Shown here: one piece after another, positions 11,477-24,400 of the stretch
How the letters are laid out: the number at the start of each line of letters is the position of its first letter
Numbering within the stretch: position 1 is the first letter of the stretch
DNA from: Pelomyxa schiedti
Lineage: Eukaryota; Evosea; Pelobiontida; Pelomyxidae
Reading direction: 5' to 3'
DNA: 64,000 nucleotides
NCBI GenBank assembly: GCA_020536535.1
Contig: JAHLWZ010000193.1
Coordinates: forward strand, 1 to 64,000
The notes under the pieces: generated by a model
Seen by the model: the letters and a program-made list of their open reading frames with translations, nothing else
Databases searched by the model: none
What the model was told of the DNA's origin: nothing
Made by a program: the position numbers and the translations under genes

Positions 11477-14400
11477 ATGGTGCTACGTTTTGTGGGCATA
11501 GTAACTGTCGTGTGGTTTTGTGCAGCAGGACCATGGACAGGTGCGCGAGGTCGGGTGATCGTCTCGATGGGTGGGAGTAAGTACTTTGGAGACGACGGAT
11601 CGAAGATGTACTCGTCAGTTACGCGGCCGGGGGCCGTTGGGGAGTGGGAGCAGTACTGGCAACCGGGGCTGGCCTACGGCGGCACCAAGGACGACTCGTC
11701 CTCGTCTTTTTGTATATCGGCGAGGTCGTGTTCGTCTGACAGTTGGTGCGTCTACCCGTGCTCCTGCTTCCCTGACCTCGCGGATTCTTTGGACTGTCCA
11801 TACCGTATGTGGGCTTTTTTTTTTTTTTTTTTCGCCCAGTTTTTGTATTAAGGGACATCTAGCGTATCCAATGGTTAATACTACTGTGTGGAGTCCTATG
11901 TGGCCGGAGGCTATGAGTGGCGAGTATGACAACGTCACGTTTGTTGTGCTTAGGGGAAATCCAGATGCACTAAACTCGACTTATTTTGGGGGAGTGTACA
12001 TTGTCCAAATGACTGCCACTGATCGTACGTTGGGGGTTAATACCAAACGAGTTTTCCCCGATTCTGGTCACAACTGCGATTTATCCACTTTGCTCAGTGT
12101 ACCAATCGTTCAACAGTTCAGTGACTCGACCATTCACTGGGTTGTGGTGTGTCAAGGCATTTTGTATTGGTACGAGATGTCAACAGAGGCTGGATCATCG
12201 TTTTACCCTAATTCAACTGTACCACTGCTGGCTCACCCTACCTCATTGCTTCCGTCCAGATTTCTTACAGAATTTCCTTCAATATTAGCCGTGGGTGCTA
12301 CATGGGTCCAGTGGTTCTCTCCTGAATATAGTTCATACCCATACAATGTCACTGTTACTGAAGGTGAACTTATCTTCGCAGCCTCGCATCTGGGTATCAG
12401 TTTTCTTGATCGTTTTCATTTTTCTCACCTGGGTGTAGATACGGCCAGCGTCATCACATGTTCTTCAAAGGATGGAAAAGTGTTTATCAAACTCCATTTT
12501 TGTGATGGCAAAAACTTTAATTGGGTCTCTCAAACACTCTATTCGTGGGATGAATCAACTGAGGTCTGTGCACTCACTGTGGATGACCTGCAGGAGTCTG
12601 TTCCACTTGACGACATGATAATATGTATGACGTCTAACTGGCTTCATTGGCTGGTGAGAGACGAATCATATGACTGGCAGGTACATTGACACTGACATTG
12701 TTTTAGCCACCTAATTTAATAGGTATACAATGAGAGTTTTCCATCCAGCCACCCGTCCCTTACTATTATTGCCTCGAAGTACTTTGTCCAATATTCTTTT
12801 TTAGCTGAACGTTACTTAGAGATCAGCAGACCTCGACTTACTCCTTGCTTCTTGCTGATAACTACACATTTTCGGAGATTTATCTTGAATTTTCCAGTTG
12901 TACCGACTTCACAGATTCTTCCCACTGTGTATCACAAGGGTGCAGCTGGTGCTTAAATGTCTGCCTCGATGAATGTCCAGACTGTTCAAGTTACAGCGAC
13001 TCAGACAGTTGCCAGCTGTTGTCTCTTCATCCTTTCCTCTAACCTGCTGATGCACTCAATAGGGATCATTGCGTATGGTGTGATCAAACTTTATCATGCC
13101 AGCAATATTGTACTGTATGCAGTGCTTTAGAGGTTGGCACCTGCAGGTGATTACTCTGTCCTCTTTTCTTTCGTTTCTATTTACACTGCTTCCAGTGTTA
13201 GTGGTTGTATGTGGAGCGATGAGTTGTCAACCTGTATGGCCCTTGAGGACTGGTGCTATTCATGTTCAGGAACCAAGTGCGAATATCCTTGTTTGACCTG
13301 CAACTCAGATATTTGCTCTGCAATTCAATGCCAAAACTGTTCAAATATCACTGAAGAAACCCACTGTTTAAAAAAGTAGATCCTATATCACTCTCCTAAT
13401 TGTGACTCTCGTTCCTAAGCGCAAATTTGTGCACCTGGTGCTCTTCTCTTCAACAATGTCAGTCCAATTCAGCTTTCTCCTCCTACGCTTGTGATTGCTC
13501 CCACGATAGTACTTGCAGCTCTTCTGGCTGCTTTTTAAACACTACCGTCAAGCAGTGTTTATCACGATGTCTAAACCACTCTGCCTATAGCAAGGCATCA
13601 TTTTTTTCTACGTACATTCAGTCTGCTCATTACTCTGAAACCACTGATATTGTCTTTGATGATGATGGCAGTATGACCCTCCTCAGATTTATGTTGCTCA
13701 CTTCTTTTGGCAGATTCTTATATCCTTCATAGAGAGGGGGATGCTCCTCTCCTTCTGAAGGTAAACCCAAGTGGAGAGGTGATACAGTCACCTAAAACCT
13801 TCGATAGAACTGGTTATGGCAAGGCCCTTGCACTTGATCCGGCCACAAGATTACTTTACGTAGTTGGTTCTGGCCAGAACGTGCCTCTTCTCACTGAAAA
13901 TGCGCCGCAAGGACTACTACAATCCATTGTGCCGTCCACTGTTGATGCTGCAATCCTCGCCTATGATATTGATGTAATGAATATTGTTTGGAGTGTGAGA
14001 TGGGGAGGACAGAGTTCAACTGAAGAGTTTATGGACATCGTTGTGATTGCAAATAAATACCGGTATCTAAAGACGTTGTAAAAAGAAACGTAACATGAAA
14101 TGGCCACAGAATTCTTGCAGGAAATGTACCATGCGATTTTCAAATTTTGTGGGGCTCATGTGCTAACTCTTGTGGAACCTCAATGAGTGGTCTTATCCTA
14201 ATTTTTGACAATTCAAATGACTGGAACATGCTGCATTGCGAATATACACCCAGTTACCTTCAATTTCGATCGTCTCCCCACTTATCGTATACTTTAGCCA
14301 CCAGTGATACTGTTGCTGTTACTTTAAACTCCCTTTCTGCCAAAGACAACGACGGTTCTCTTTCTGTTGCCGCTCTCGGAACTGTGCAGACTAGTAATGA

Positions 14401-17400
14401 TATTGACTGTCTTGTTCTTCTTATCTCTTCAGCTGACGGATACAACTTTGTGTCTCATTATACAATATTTGGAAGTGATGTATGGGAATATGGCAACCAC
14501 TAATGAGCTCATCATTGGACAGCAAATCGATTCTTGTTCAAAAATATGGGTAGAAAAAGATATTGCCTATATATCAGGTTCTGGATATGCCGGCTTTGCG
14601 GGGATGCAGAATGGCAAATCTGTGTCGAAGTTCCCTGCTACATTTGTGTCCATGGTGAGATGTCATGACCAAGAAAATTCATTAATTCCTGCAGATGAAC
14701 ATGAAATGGTGGGAAAATAGTTCCCTTCCGCAGGCTGGGTTTTTCATTAGTGGTCTCTCTGCAATAAATGATATTGTCGTATGGCAGGACTATCTATACT
14801 TTGTTGGATCAGAGTCTTCTAGAGGCTTGGAGGCTGCCACTGTTGGTAAGACATAAATTATCAACAAACCTCTATTAACACACGTAGGGCGGTTTGCTCT
14901 GGGTGATGATGGCAGGCTATCTTCTGGACTTGTGGATACGAAAGAGAGCTTTTATTCCAGTGGGTCAAGTTCATTTTCTGACCTATGTGTTGGAACCCGG
15001 ATTTACACGGCTGGTTCCACCACAGCATCTGACTTTATCACAACGTCTACCTACCTCTCAGACGGTATTTTTCTTTCTTCGTTCGTGAGACTGATTATTT
15101 GCTAGGTTTCAAATATGCCCTCATTGTTCTTGCAATTTCTACTGAAGGTTTACTCATTATTTCCTAAATACTCTATCTTAATTAGCTAGAGTCAAACTTC
15201 TGTGTTCCAGTCTTTCCGGCATATCCGGAATCAACAACTGAAATCTTCTTATACTATAACGAAAATAGCAGTGAGCCGGTGATTTACTGGTGTGGTGATT
15301 TACGAACTTGGTGAAAAGTCTCAATTTACCAAGGCCCGTTGTCAAATTTGAGTGGAGCGAAGCATATATGGGGAAGCCCTGCAATTCTTGCGTGAACTAT
15401 ACTGTACAAATTTCGAACCACAACGGCATTACAAATGTACAAACGTATCACTAAAATAAATCTAACAACCTTATTCAGATTTCTGCTGGAACAAATCTTA
15501 CTACTACATATACCTTCCCACTAGAAGAAACTTCATACTGGAGTTGGCATGTAAAGGCTTGTGACAGCTCTACTTGCACTTCATCACTTGAGTCCTCCGT
15601 TTCACTAACTATTGGTGAGTTGTGAAGATATTTGATCTCTTTCTTCTTGGGAGCTTACTTTATTAGAACCACATAAATGGAGTACCGACTTAGCTGATGA
15701 AGGTTGGGCCTCATCTTGGAGTGGTGGCCAAATATCCTTTCCCTCTAATGATGGCACTGACACTACTTTTCTTCGCTTTACTGCAACTGAAGAAACGGAC
15801 TCGTTTGAAATAAATTTTTCCACAGACCACTATCTTCTTGATGTTGGCACTACATGGTAGGTCCAATTAAGTGAAAAAACTTGCAGTTTACATTTCTTAG
15901 GATTTCTCTAAAGATAAGAGCCCTGAATTGTAACAACTTTAAGGTGCTTCTTAACTCATATTCTTCCCATACCAACTTTAGAGTAGGAGGGACCAATTCT
16001 ATTTTTACGTGATTACAACAATAACTATACTCTGTGGAATGCTTCAAGCTCCTTCATCCCACTGGGTGGAGAATGGTTATTCTCTATAAGAAACCAAAAT
16101 ATTTACTTTTCATTAGGTACACTATCTGCTTTCCAATGGATAGAAGTGTAATTACCGTATTCAATTGGGAAATGGATTCCTCAGATGAGTATCAGTCTGC
16201 ATGGACAGTGAAACTTACTCTCTCTGGGTTTCTGAATGATACTGAGGGAGATTTTATGGTGGAGATTGACGACTTCTTCCCGGTTGCCCACTGCGTTCCA
16301 TGTATACAAAATTGGTACTTGTAAAGACAGAGTACCTGAACTCTTCCAGATCTTGGAAATTCTTCTGAGGACAGTGAAGAGGGGCTTTCAAAAAACTCCT
16401 CAGAAGGTATTGACTGGAAAATGCTTGTGGAGATATGTGTACCAGTTGGTGGTGTCACTGCAATTATCATCGTTGTAGGCAGTGTGACAATAACAGCACT
16501 TGCATGTCGACGATTCAACAAGTAGCAACTAGATTTTTACCTTAGTGTAACTCTTGCTAGAAATAAAGAGAATTCAAAGAAACCTGAGCAGGTATGGACA
16601 ACCGGTGTCGAGCTTAATCCTATTGATACCTTCAATGATACTAACTCGATGTGAGTGTACAGTTTCCTTCACTTTCACTTATTTTTGTCAGTTTGGTGGA
16701 ACACTCTGCCTTCCCAATTTCGTTCGACGATTTTACATTAGCCTTCCAATATTCTACAAGACAAGCTCCAGTAGGAGAAAGCATCAAGCAGGATTTAACG
16801 TTGACAAATAACTCCGATTCTAAGTTCACCATTAAGTTCTTCCCACCAGAGAGGTAGTCACTCATTCTTTGCCAAACCTCAAATACTCTGCAGTGCCAAA
16901 GTGTCCTTTAACTTTGACCCTGTTACAGTGCTTCTCAAACCAGTACGTAAATGTGTCTTGGTTTCTTGCTTATCGTCACCCAAGGGAGAAGAAATGGTTG
17001 TTACTGCTACTGCCTTGATAACTTGCACAACAAGGCTAGATATGTATCTAATTGCTGCTGTATCACCACATAGTACTTGGAAGGATCCAATAAAGCACAC
17101 AAAAATACCTGTTGTATTGGAATCCAAGCTGTCAGCCAAGCTAGGTACTATAGCCTGCTGGAGTTATCTCCTAACAGAATCAAAGATCCAGATGAATTCG
17201 TTGTTTTCACCCCGGCAATTGGAGAAGGTAGCTTTGGTTCTGTATACAAAGGAGAGTGGAGAGGTCAGCAGGTTTGTTTCCGCCACATTCAACTCAAGAC
17301 CAACCTGTACAATAAGGTAGCAATCAAGGTTCTCAAAAATCAGTCATTTAATGATGCATCGGTGAAAGCAGAATTCGAGCACGAGGTGGGAGTCATGGAG

Positions 17401-18763
17401 TCTTTCCGTTCACCCTATATTGTTCACTTTGTAGGCATGGTGTCCTTTTACCATCATTTTCTTTGACATGATGGGTAGGGGCTTGTCACATACCTGGGAA
17501 ATTAGCTATTTTAACGGTTTTCATTCATGCTTAGCCTGTAACTAAGCAGAGATAGGAATTTATTGCAAATGGAAGTTTGCGATCCTGCTACCTCAAGAAT
17601 ACATTATCTCTCCCCTTTAAGGTAAAGTGCCTTTTAGATGTTGCCAGAGGTATCCATTACAACCAAGACATGCATTCCACTTATGTACCCCAGGAATGGA
17701 TTACCTTCATCGATCTGCAATTTTACACAGGCACTTTACCTTAAGGGGTTTTTTTCGATCTCCCTTATTTTACTTAGAGACCTGAAACCTGATAATGTAT
17801 TGATGTCCGCTGTAGATTTAACCTCTCCCGTGGCTTGTAAATTGGTTTGCCCTCAGGAGACGTGTACATCAATTTCATAACTGGCCAACAGATCGACTTT
17901 GGCACCACTCGAGATATTAACGTGTCACAAGCAACACAATTCTACACAAGAGGAGTCGGCACTCCCGTTTGTATGCTTTCGTATTCTATTATTACACTGG
18001 TTTACTTGTTTTGTTCAAGATATGGCCCCTGAAATTCTGGATAATGGGAAATACAGCCAAAGTGCTGATGTATTTAGGTAGCCAAAAAACCTCTGTTACC
18101 TGGTAACTGTACGTCACCCCAATTAGTTTTGCAGTTACATTTTGGTCACTTCTCACTGGATTGGATCCCTATGTGGAATCCCGGTTTTCCACAAGCTGGA
18201 AAATCGCGGATTTCATCATTAAAGGAAACGTAGGCCCACAATACTCTCCCATAACCTCACTCTGACACGATTTGCAGAGGCTGGCCATCCCTGCTGACGC
18301 CCCAGCTGATCTTTCTGCACTCCTCTCCAAGTGTTGGGCAGTGGAACCACACGAGAGGCCCAAGTTCTCAGCAATTGTTGTGCAATTGGAGACCAAGTGG
18401 GTGGACTTGATGCAAGACAAGCGGCTCAGGAAGCAAAATCCATTAACCCGCAAGAAAGTAGAACAACCACAGCTTGCCCCTGTTCCGGATACAGAACCTG
18501 CCCCTCTCCCAGAAGAGGGTGGGGTGGCCATGGAGAACCTGATTAAGAAGAATCCGAATGATGGGAATGACACACCTCAAAACAATCACCAAGATGGAAG
18601 AAGCACTCCTGATGTTGACCTTGGGAATCCCCCTGAACCTAAGAAGCCAGGGAAAAAACACACCCATCATCACCATCGGAGACACCACAGGCACAAGGTT
18701 GCTGATTCTGATTCCAGTTCTGGCTCTGCTGGCAATAGCAGTGATGACGATTATGATAAATAA
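11477..18763 (+). CDS. Transmembrane receptor protein kinase, 35 exons
   Basis: I traced 35 exons with consistent phases (first 11477-11804, 11863-12680; last 18127-18229, 18278-18763), giving about 1,923 residues. An N-terminal signal peptide is followed by an extracellular region with Cys-rich, PSI/EGF-like blocks (exons about 12830-13670), a beta-propeller-like region with YVVGSG-type strands, and fibronectin-like segments. One transmembrane helix lies in exon 16350-16521, with basic residues after it. A beta-rich juxtamembrane segment precedes the kinase: IGEGSFGSVYKGE, VAIKVL, LHRDLKPDNVL, LIDFGTTR, YMAPEI and CW with ERPKF. All catalytic residues are present. The tail is His/Ser/Asp-rich. 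Two introns (17435-17478, 17731-17777) use GC donors. The gene resembles the receptor-like kinases of Entamoeba and other amoebozoans, so it is probably a plasma-membrane sensor. Ligand unknown. Confidence 0.88.
17435..17478 (+). other. GC-AG intron in kinase N-lobe
   Basis: The exon ends ...CACTTTGTAG and the intron opens with GCATGG. Splicing gives FVGACHIPGKL, the exact counterpart of FIGASHIPGKL in the paralogue at 45269, so a GT donor three bases later is ruled out by frame. Confidence 0.65.
17731..17777 (+). other. GC-AG intron splitting the HRD motif
   Basis: The exon ends ...TTACACAG before GCACTT and resumes at AGACCTGAAACC, producing LHRDLKPDNVL. No GT donor nearby preserves the frame, so a GC donor is strongly implied. 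Confidence 0.75.
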
Positions 18764-18855
18764 ACACAACCATTTTTCTGTTGTTCTTGCTTTTTTCAGT
18801 TGATTACAAAAAAGGCCAAAAAAGTTTAATTTAGTAATTTGACTTTCTATTTGTT

Positions 18856-20527
18856 TCAAACGTTGATGGTGTAGAGCCATACAACACCAGAAGAATAGGC
18901 GGCAACAAATACTTCATCATTGCCGTCACCATTGATGTCATACACGTCAATTCCAGCAACTGTTCCAGACAGTTCAGCGACTGTATTGGTTGTGTAGGCC
19001 CAGTTTGTTGGGTCATTGCTATTGGCAGATAGAATGTATAGGTTCCCACCATCATCACCAGGGAGTGCAATAAGAGGTTTATTGGATCCGTTCTGTACAA
19101 CACCTGTATGCATCCGCGTGATTATTCAATCATATTATTAAACACTTCTAGGAGTAGATACATACGTGCTGGACCTGGTGCCATTCGGCCTGGAATAAGG
19201 CTTCCATCATCAAACCCGGAGGCAATTTTGTGCCTGGTCCACTCGGCGGTGCGAAATCTATTGCGGGTAAGGATTGGAGCGTGATGGCGGGCTAGAGTAC
19301 TCGTCAGGAATTTCGTAAATGAACACATTGCCTCCCGGTTTATTTTCCTCCGAGTCAGACATTAATAAATCGAGTCTACCGTCATTATTCATCTGGAGTA
19401 CGATAAGAAGACATTGTGGGAGAAGCACTACGTCATAGAGAGCCATGTCAAATGGACAAATTCCAGTATCGATAGTGCGGCTATGTACCTAATTTGATTC
19501 AATCTCTTTTTCTCGTTTTTCATGCTATTATTATACAGGAAAAATATCAACTCACTGCTGAACTGTTTAAATACTGCCCGTTGTCTGCCCAGTATATCTT
19601 GAGAATTTTGCCAAAGAATACACCGGCAATAATCTTTCCATATTATTCTCTTTTAAGAAGTAGCGTGGGATTTACTTCCAGAAAGCCGTCATTATCGAGG
19701 TCATACAAGCGGAAAAATGTATCGCATGACTCCATCCCACTATCTAGGATATGTTCAACCCATTTCTTGGTTCTCGTGGTAAGTGTATTTGTATTTCTCC
19801 AGGTTACATACAGTGCCATCATTCACCAGGTATACCATCGCCGCATCGGTGCCAAGCAAAGTGCTTTGCTTTGCACGGCACGTCAGAATTCCCTTCTCCC
19901 TAGGACAGATTAAATCATACTGGAAGGCAGGAAGAATACCCATCAGAAACCAAGTCAATAGGCTCTGCACGGTGATAGAAGAAGTCTGTCTTTTCTTTTG
20001 TCATCTCAGTTATACTTGCCGCAGTCGTGCCAGTGTTGTTGACCCACCATACACCTCCAGTCATCATACCAGGTACAAGGAAACCATTGGGTACAAATAT
20101 CCCTGGTGTTGGGAAAATATCTTCAGCATCACTGACTTCATTGGGCCAAGGAATGGACTAGGGAGGAAATTAGAGGGAAACAATCAATTTTTGTGGATTA
20201 CATCAGTATTTGCCAAAAGTTGTGGGACACTTGAACCAAAGTTGTTCATGTCCACGTTTCTCACTGTGAACACACCATTTTCATCCCCAGAAGTGAACTG
20301 TCTACACCCCGAATTAAAAAAAAAAGTTGTCAAGAACGCCCACTTAATATCAGAAGAGGGAGATACGTGATGAACAAATCATAAGAAGAAGAGTCCACAC
20401 TGGGCAGAATGGTGAGGAAACCAGCATCAGGCATGGCGAACGAGCCAAGCGTTGTACTACTCCATCCCCAACAAACTGGCAATAACAGCAATGAAACTAC
20501 AACAACTGCAAGGGAAAGGGAGCCCAT
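18856..20527 (-). CDS. Secreted FG-GAP repeat (integrin-alpha-like) protein
   Basis: Ten minus-strand exons (20527-20367, 20301-20202, 20157-19940, 19899-19812, 19765-19676, 19633-19556, 19488-19432, 19392-19301, 19257-19166, 19103-18856) give about 407 residues with consistent phases. A signal peptide is followed by repeated calcium-binding FG-GAP/VCBS signatures such as DLDNDGFLE, DMNNDGRLD and DINGDGNDE, each of the DxDxDGxxD type. These form blades of a seven-bladed propeller in integrin alpha chains and related proteins. No transmembrane helix or GPI signal follows the last repeat, so a soluble secreted protein is likely. It converges on the receptor kinase at 11477 with about 90 bp between stops. 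Binding partner unknown. Confidence 0.87.
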
Positions 20528-20875
20528 TTGCTGCTGGGTTCGAAAATGAACTTTTTTCGAAAAGTGCCGGTGCGGGGAAAGAGGTCAACAAGAAGAGGAA
20601 GAGCAGATTTTTCTGATTCGCAGGGAGCCCCAAGGGAAATTCTGGGGTTGTTCGTAGGGTCGTTATGCACCATTGGCGGAAAAAGGGAAACGTGCGTTCC
20701 CGGAACTCGGAAATCCACTGTCTAGAGTCTTTGGAACTGCTCTCTCCAGAGCCGGACCAGATGAGGTTCGTGGGTGTGTTCTGAATGGCGCAGAAGAGTG
20801 TCGGTCAGTGCAGCTAAGTCTGCTGAGCCCAAGTTTTCCTTGATTGTTCTTGGAAACAATTGTTTGTAACCGTTG
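20528..20875. promoter_or_regulatory. Divergent intergenic region
   Basis: This 348-bp region lies between the FG-GAP gene (-) and the gene starting at 20876 (+). It contains no convincing exon. Two promoters are expected, but I see no recognisable element. Confidence 0.35.
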
Positions 20876-21389
20876 ATGGCGGCTCGGTCTGGTGTTGTAC
20901 CCCCAGCGGCGTCGTCAGCCAAGCACGACGGCAGATCTCTTAAGGACAAATTGGTCGCGTTGTCGCACGCCCAGGTGGCAGAAGCCGTTTCAGATGCACT
21001 GGAGACAGTCCCACCCTCCCATGAGCTATTCCCGGGGCTTCCAATAGTAGAGGTGCCCGAGGTCGTAGTCTCGCCCGCCGAGCCCGACGCGACCAAGCTT
21101 GCGGAGAGGAGCGCCGCCAAGTTGAATCTGTCAAAGATTGTTGTCAGTGCTGATCCAGATCCAAATTTGGTGTCGGACGATTTTGGAGACAGAAGCGTGG
21201 CGAGCGGTTGTTGGGCCCACAGGGTTGCCAAGGTAATTTCATTTCGGCACCCAATGGGGATGTCTCTTTAATTATGGTTGTCAAGTGTCACTTTTGTTTT
21301 AGTTTCCAATGATGTTGGCTCTGTGTGGTCTTGCTTTTCTCGTTGGCATTGCTGGTGGTTTTAAATTTTATTTGATGGCTCACCTGTAG
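20876..21389 (+). CDS. Small putative tail-anchored protein, or 5' exons of the PARP4-like gene
   Basis: The ATG at 20876 opens a 119-residue soluble part with Ala/Val/Asp-rich helices. A 70-nt GT-AG intron (21233-21302) joins it in phase to an exon encoding a hydrophobic C-terminus (LALCGLAFLVGIAGG) that stops at 21387-21389, 147 residues in all. This looks like a tail-anchored membrane protein of unknown function. The doubt is spacing: only 24 bp separate its stop from the next ATG at 21414, which itself sits directly behind a T-run and AG like a splice acceptor. A donor at 21342 (after CTC) would fuse this gene in frame to the PARP4-like protein downstream. I cannot decide between the two from sequence. 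Confidence 0.5.
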
Positions 21390-21413
21390 CGTTATTTCTT
21401 TTTTTTTTTTTAG

Positions 21414-24400
21414 ATGTATGAGGCAGATTCGGAGGATCTTCCACCATTCCCAGCAGCTTTTTTTGTGATACGTAGAGATGTGTTATCTCGGTCTTATGTA
21501 AAGCGATCATCCTTGATTGTATTAGAGCTACATGTTGGGGGTTAGGTCCAATAAATTTCTTCTCTCTGCTTTTCACAACAACTCGATACACCGGGAAAGT
21601 AAAACTTAAGCAACACACAGTTGAGAAGCAAGATTGCTCCTATCATTTCCGCACGTCAGTGACTTCTGGCACAATTGAAAAGATCGATAAAGGCACTGCT
21701 AGGCATATATATTATCCTGCTCGAACCATACAAGATGCCAAAGCAATTTATGGTTCTCTTCTCAGAGAAAAGGTAAAGTTAGAAAACTGTTTAATTTTTA
21801 TTGTGTTTGCAGACTTCAAAAAGCAACAAATATAAGAAAATAATGTTGGCTCTCTCTAACGTGGGGACTATCACAGGTTTCCATTTCACTGGTCCCTTTT
21901 CCCTTAAAATCTTTCCTAGGTAGTATTTCAACACTCCCAGTAGCTGTCCGTGACTTGCTTGTTCTCTTATACAACGAATCCGTTTTGCAACTTTGTCAAA
22001 AGGAAATCCAACTTTCAAAGCTGTCTGCACCACAAATAGACAAGGCTCTTGTGTGCCTTAGCAAATTGCAACAGGTTACCCTTCTTTCTTGGCTGTACAC
22101 AAACCCTTGTCCCTATTAAGGCAATTTCCTTGCATGAACCACTTGATGAAGCCACAGCCCAGCAGTTATCAACAGAATTTTATTCTAACTTACCTCTTCC
22201 CAACCACAAACAAGTGGTAAGAATTCTCCAGTCGGAAACTTTGTAATTTTTTTTCAAGGTCATAACCTCAAGTGATAGCCTTCTTATGTGGTTAGATACA
22301 CTTCAAACAATTCGGGATTTTTCCAACTTCGGTGAAAGTTCTTTTGACTTCACTGGGCGATTGAACGATGTTGATATGTTGTATCCTTTTTAATATGGAC
22401 AATTTATAAGACACCCAAGTACCTTAACCCCCAAGATACTACTCTCTCGACTGTAAACTCGAGCCTCTTCAATTTGATTCCTCTGAGTACATTTCTATCT
22501 GTGAAATGGTTTCCAGACATGCACCCTTGAATATTGGAAACATATTCCATGTATCAAGGCACATGGATCTCAGCTCCTTCTCGTCAGAAATGGGAAATGA
22601 AATGCTCCTCTTTCATGGATCGAAAATAGGCAATTGGTTGGGAATCCTTTCTCGAGGGTTGCTCCTCCCACAGATAGTAACTTCAGAGTATGGAGTAAAG
22701 CGTACAAATGCTGGGAATATGGGAGCAGGGCTTTATTTTTCCGACAGTCCACTGGTATCACTTAAGTATACCACTCCTTCTGCCTCCGGCTCCAGGTTAT
22801 TGCGGTATTCTCTGGAGGTCTCTAATTCAATGCTTAGGTATTTACTCATCTGCCGAGTGGCCCTTGGAAAAGTTCACATTTTGACGAACTACAATTTATC
22901 TCTGGTTGCTCCCCCACATGGGTTCAACAGTTGTCATGGCGTCAAGAGCACTTATAATTTAACAAGTGATTTTGACGATGATGAGTATGAGCAATCAACT
23001 TACATTAGGGGCTGTTCCCTTTTCATGTAATTCTCAGATATGCTATCTACACACCTGCTCAGCAATACATCCAGTATCTAGTTGAAATAAAGGGATACCA
23101 ACCGACAATGTTAGCTTCATCGACGAAGTCTATGATTTCTCAAGCTCTTGCTGGTATGCGGGAACGGCAGCCTGTATATTGTGCAGACATTCCGGGGCCA
23201 CTTCTTGATGTTGAACCTGTAAGTCATTTTGCACTCTCTTTCATTAAATCTCCAAGGTAACCGAAAAAGCGGGCCTTATCTCAACAAGTGGAGAGCCCTT
23301 GCCACTTGAAAGTGTTAGCCTTCACGCTAAATTGATAGGTTCTTCCATAGAGTCAATTTCCATAACAAACAAGCCTTTTAGACTTGGTTGGCCAGGTCGT
23401 CATACTTCAAGAATATCATAATTCAGGAGACTCCGCCATCCAGGCCAAATATGTCTTTCCTTTGGATGAAAAATCTGCCGTTGTTGGCTTCGAGTGTTTC
23501 ATTAATCGTATTCTTCGTCTTCATTTGTTTTCGCTTTAAACCGTTGCAGACAAACATATAGTGGGTGTGGTGAAAGAGAAAGAGCAGGCGCATAAGGAGT
23601 ATAAGGAAGCCATCGCACGTGGTGATGGTGCATACCTACTAGATGAGGCCAAATCAAATGTCTTTACTGTTTCTGTGGGAAATCTACCACCCCATACCAA
23701 AGTGGTTATCAAGATAACATGTTCGCAGGTTTCTTTTCGATAATCATTAACTATTTCTAGATATCACTGAACTTGGTCTTGAAGGTGATGCTAGAAAGTG
23801 GATTTGTCCAGTTAACCTTGTATCACAGCAAAAACAAGGCGCACTGGCTCAGGTCACACAGGCCTCAACCAAGTCAGTTCATGTTGCACAACATGAGGTA
23901 CTGTCATATGCTTTACGTTTCCTTATCCTATCAGGGAGCGTTTACCATGGAAGTCTCAATAGCGATGCCTCATGTGATTCATGCAATTGAAAGTCCATCA
24001 CATTCGATTCGCTATAAGCAGGCATCCAAGAAGGCAACATTATTCCTATTGGATCATGGTATGATGATTCTGGGTGCTAAAAAAGTGCATAAGAAAAAAA
24101 CCCAGAGGCTCTCAGTAGCGACTTCATTCTTGTAATTCGTCTATGTGATAGCCACACACCATTTATGTGGGTTGAAAAACATCCTTTGTGTATCAATACT
24201 CCTGATAATGAATTGCACGTTGCAATGGTGGCTTTGTATCCCTCTTTGAGTTCTCCGGAGGCACATTCACAATGTTTCCCCTTTGTTTTGTTTTGTGTTA
24301 ATATTCCCAGATACACTTATTATTGATCAATCTGCTAGCATGGCCTCAGCACAATTACAGTGCAAGCAAGTGGCACTGCAATTGCGTACCCTTCATCCCC

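Noticed and set aside
20722-21231. 169-codon open frame on the minus strand
   Set aside because: It overlaps the plus-strand exon at 20876-21232, which has a matching splice donor and coding-like context; the minus frame has no splice continuity or domain.
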